Below, one piece after another: positions 62,243 through 64,000 of a stretch of 64,000 nucleotides of DNA; positions within the stretch are counted from its first letter, which is position 1, and each line of letters starts with the position of its first letter. Source of the stretch: Alsobacter metallidurans (GTDB lineage Bacteria > Pseudomonadota > Alphaproteobacteria > Rhizobiales > Beijerinckiaceae); the NCBI RefSeq assembly GCF_014636935.1, contig NZ_BMES01000002.1:1159421-1223420 (forward strand), in the 5' to 3' direction. The position numbers and the translations under genes were made by a program. The notes under the pieces were generated by a model. It was not told where the DNA came from, did not search any database, and saw nothing but the letters and a program-made list of their open reading frames with translations.

Positions 62243-62950
62243 TCAGGCCGCGTGATCGCGGCGACCGCCGGACCGCTGGCCACCCTCGTCGGCCATGCGC
62301 TTGTCCTGAGCCATCGGGTCGTGCTCGAGGATCTCGCCCTTGAAGATCCACACCTTGATGCCGCAGGTGCCGTAGGTGGTGAACGCCGTCGCCACTCCGT
62401 AGTCCACGTCCGCACGCAGCGTGTGCAGCGGAACGCGGCCCTCACGGTACCATTCCTGGCGCGCGATTTCGGCGCCGCCAAGGCGGCCGGAGCAGTTGAT
62501 GCGGATGCCCTCGGCGCCCAGACGCATCGCCGACTGAACGGCGCGCTTCATGGCGCGGCGGAACGCCACGCGACGCTCGAGCTGCTGGGCGATCGAGTCG
62601 GCCACCAGGGTGGCGTCGACCTCGGGCTTGCGCACCTCGACGATGTTGATGACGACCTCAGAGTGGGTCATCTTGGTGACCGACTTCCGCATCTTCTCGA
62701 TGTCGGCGCCCTTCTTGCCGATCACGACGCCCGGACGAGCCGAGTAGATCGTGACGCGGCACTTCTTGTGCGGGCGCTCGATGACGATCTTCGAGATCGC
62801 GGCCTGCTTCAGCGACTTCATCAGCGCCTTGCGGATCGCGATGTCCTCGTGCAGCAGACGGCCGTACTCGCCCTTGCTGGCGACCCAGCGGCTGTCCCAC
62901 GTGCGGTTGACGCCGAGGCGCAGGCCGATCGGATTGACCTTCTGACCCAT
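62243..62950 (-). CDS. rpsC: Ribosomal protein uS3
   Basis: 235 residues. [20 protein letters not shown] start, KH-domain segment [20 protein letters not shown], and [23 protein letters not shown] 62950 chosen over a longer frame that overlaps rplV. Confidence 0.98.
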   Translation of the reverse strand: MGQKVNPIGLRLGVNRTWDSRWVASKGEYGRLLHEDIAIRKALMKSLKQAAISKIVIERPHKKCRVTIYSARPGVVIGKKGADIEKMRKSVTKMTHSEVVINIVEVRKPEVDATLVADSIAQQLERRVAFRRAMKRAVQSAMRLGAEGIRINCSGRLGGAEIARQEWYREGRVPLHTLRADVDYGVATAFTTYGTCGIKVWIFKGEILEHDPMAQDKRMADEGGQRSGGRRDHAA

Positions 62951-62960
62951 CTGTCTCTCC

Positions 62961-63341
62961 TCAGGCCTTGGCTTCGGTTTCGCGCACGATGATCGTGAGG
63001 TTCGAGAAAGGCTTCTCGACACGACCGGCGCGACCGCGGGCGCGGGCGTGGAAGCGCTTCATCACCAGCGCCTTGCCAACGAAGGCCTGGGAGACGACGA
63101 GATCGTCGACGTCCAGGTCATGGTTGTTCTCGGCGTTCGCGATGGCGCTCTCCAGGCACTTCCGGACGTCCTTGGCGATGCGCTTCCTCGAGAATTCGAG
63201 GTCAGCGAGCGCCGTGGCGACCTTCTTGCCCCGGATGAGACCGGCGACCAGGTTCAATTTCTGCGGCGACACCCGGAGCATCCGGGCGACGGCCTTCGCT
63301 TCATTATCCGGAAGCGCGCGGGGTGTTGCAGCCTTGCCCAT
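62961..63341 (-). CDS. rplV: Ribosomal protein uL22
   Basis: 126 residues. [20 protein letters not shown] and [20 protein letters not shown] are diagnostic; its beta-hairpin lines the exit tunnel. 3 bases after rpsS. Confidence 0.98.
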   Translation of the reverse strand: MGKAATPRALPDNEAKAVARMLRVSPQKLNLVAGLIRGKKVATALADLEFSRKRIAKDVRKCLESAIANAENNHDLDVDDLVVSQAFVGKALVMKRFHARARGRAGRVEKPFSNLTIIVRETEAKA

Positions 63342-63344
63342 GGC

Positions 63345-63623
63345 TTAGCGCCTCTTGGCCTTCTTGTCCGCCGCATGCCCGTAGAAGGTACGGGTAGGCG
63401 CGAACTCGCCGAACTTGTGGCCGACCATCTCCTCGGAAACATTCACCGGGATATGCTTCTGGCCGTTGTAGACGCCGAAGGTGAGGCCGACGAACTGCGG
63501 CAGGATCGTGGAACGACGGCTCCAGATCTTGATCACCTCTGAGCGGGTCGAGGCCCGCGCGGCATCCGCCTTCTTCAGGAGGTAACCGTCGACGAACGGG
63601 CCCTTCCAAACGGAACGAGTCAT
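63345..63623 (-). CDS. rpsS: Ribosomal protein uS19
   Basis: 92 residues. [20 protein letters not shown] and [20 protein letters not shown] are diagnostic. 11 bases after rplB. Confidence 0.98.
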   Translation of the reverse strand: MTRSVWKGPFVDGYLLKKADAARASTRSEVIKIWSRRSTILPQFVGLTFGVYNGQKHIPVNVSEEMVGHKFGEFAPTRTFYGHAADKKAKRR

Positions 63624-63634
63624 CGTGGACCCCC

Positions 63635-64000
63635 TTACTTCTTCTTACGGGCGTGGCGGGACGACACGATGAAGGTGTCGGTCCGCTTGTTCGAACGCGT
63701 CTTCTTGCCCTTGGTCGGCTTGCCCCAGGGCGTGACCGGATGCCGGCCGCCCGAGGTGCGGCCTTCGCCGCCGCCGTGCGGATGGTCGATCGGGTTCATG
63801 GTCACGCCGCGGTTGTGCGGACGCCGGCCGAGCCAACGCTGACGACCGGCCTTGCCGATCGAGGTGTTCATGTGATCGGGGTTCGACACCGCGCCGACGG
63901 TCGCGAAGCAGCCGCCATGGATCAGCCGCTGCTCGCCCGAGTTCAGGCGAACGATGACGTAACCCTGGTCGCGGCCCACGATCTGGGCGTAGGTGCCGGC
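63635..64000 (-). CDS. rplB: Ribosomal protein uL2 (5' part outside window)
   Basis: The last 121 residues are visible; the gene continues past the window edge. [40 protein letters not shown] and [20 protein letters not shown] contain the peptidyl-transferase-near histidine loop. The GTG at 63979 is internal, not a start. Confidence 0.98.
   Translation of the reverse strand, partial: AGTYAQIVGRDQGYVIVRLNSGEQRLIHGGCFATVGAVSNPDHMNTSIGKAGRQRWLGRRPHNRGVTMNPIDHPHGGGEGRTSGGRHPVTPWGKPTKGKKTRSNKRTDTFIVSSRHARKKK

Noticed and set aside
1-64000. CRISPR array, prophage, transposase, integron or toxin-antitoxin module
   Set aside because: No regularly spaced repeats and none of the corresponding protein families were recognised.

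Overview
The window is GC-rich chromosomal DNA from an alphaproteobacterium, most likely of the order Hyphomicrobiales (the Methylobacterium/Bosea/Chelatococcus neighbourhood in a broad sense). Evidence for this is the EipB (DUF1849), DUF1489 and ATP12-type proteins, an Atp12-HAD-RluC-CrcB-RarA-DegP block next to the alpha ribosomal operon, adk placed between secY and rpsM, a ClpS-ClpA pair beside a phasin gene, and TTGACA-type housekeeping promoters. I see no prophage, insertion sequence, plasmid functions or CRISPR array. It reads as ordinary chromosome with dense, often overlapping genes.

Layout. 1-5.8 kb: truncated dinB, eipB, ridA, a phosphodiesterase, a FemAB-like acyltransferase, a small secreted protein and a HIT protein. 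5.8-12.8 kb (minus then plus): azlCD amino-acid exporter, clpSA, a PHA phasin with a well-formed promoter and two operator-like repeats, and a SPOR-tailed D,D-carboxypeptidase. 12.9-15.3 kb: a VWA protein and a membrane J-protein in one operon, a small secreted protein and DUF1489. 15.3-18.9 kb: methylcrotonyl-CoA carboxylase mccB-mccA. 19-28.5 kb: mixed single genes (rhodanese, DUF599, DUF3253, YdcF, RraA-like, aldo/keto reductase, GH25 muramidase, MgtE, an acyltransferase plus a Tat-type polysaccharide deacetylase). 28.5-33.4 kb: tRNA-Leu(GAG), an orphan FliN-like protein, then lipB, uvrC, pgsA, moaD, moaE. 33.5-38.2 kb: mtnP, an isoprenylcysteine-type methyltransferase, isovaleryl-CoA dehydrogenase, a GST, and a tandem pair of small paralogous unknowns, one carrying a J-like tail without HPD. 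38.3-44.4 kb: propionyl-CoA carboxylase pccA and pccB separated by a GT8 glycosyltransferase and two mutually similar helical unknowns. 44.5-51.8 kb: Ohr, ATP12, HAD phosphatase, two Flp pilins, RluC, CrcB, RarA, DegP-type protease. 51.9-64 kb (all minus): S10-spc-alpha ribosomal cluster rplB(partial)-rpsS-rplV-rpsC-rplP-rpmC-rpsQ / rplN-rplX-rplE-rpsN-rpsH-rplF-rplR-rpsE-rpmD-rplO-secY-adk / rpsM-rpsK-rpoA-rplQ.

How the genes work together. Three metabolic genes or gene pairs (ivd, mccBA, pccAB) point to growth on leucine, isoleucine, valine or odd-chain acids. The phasin marks polyhydroxyalkanoate storage. Envelope genes (eipB, carboxypeptidase, YdcF, GH25, deacetylase, acyltransferase, DegP, GT8) are scattered rather than clustered. 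No large novel system is evident. The best candidates for undescribed biology are the 36.9-37.7 kb tandem unknown pair, the paralogous unknowns around the GT8 gene, the orphan FliN-like protein, and the VWA/J-protein operon.
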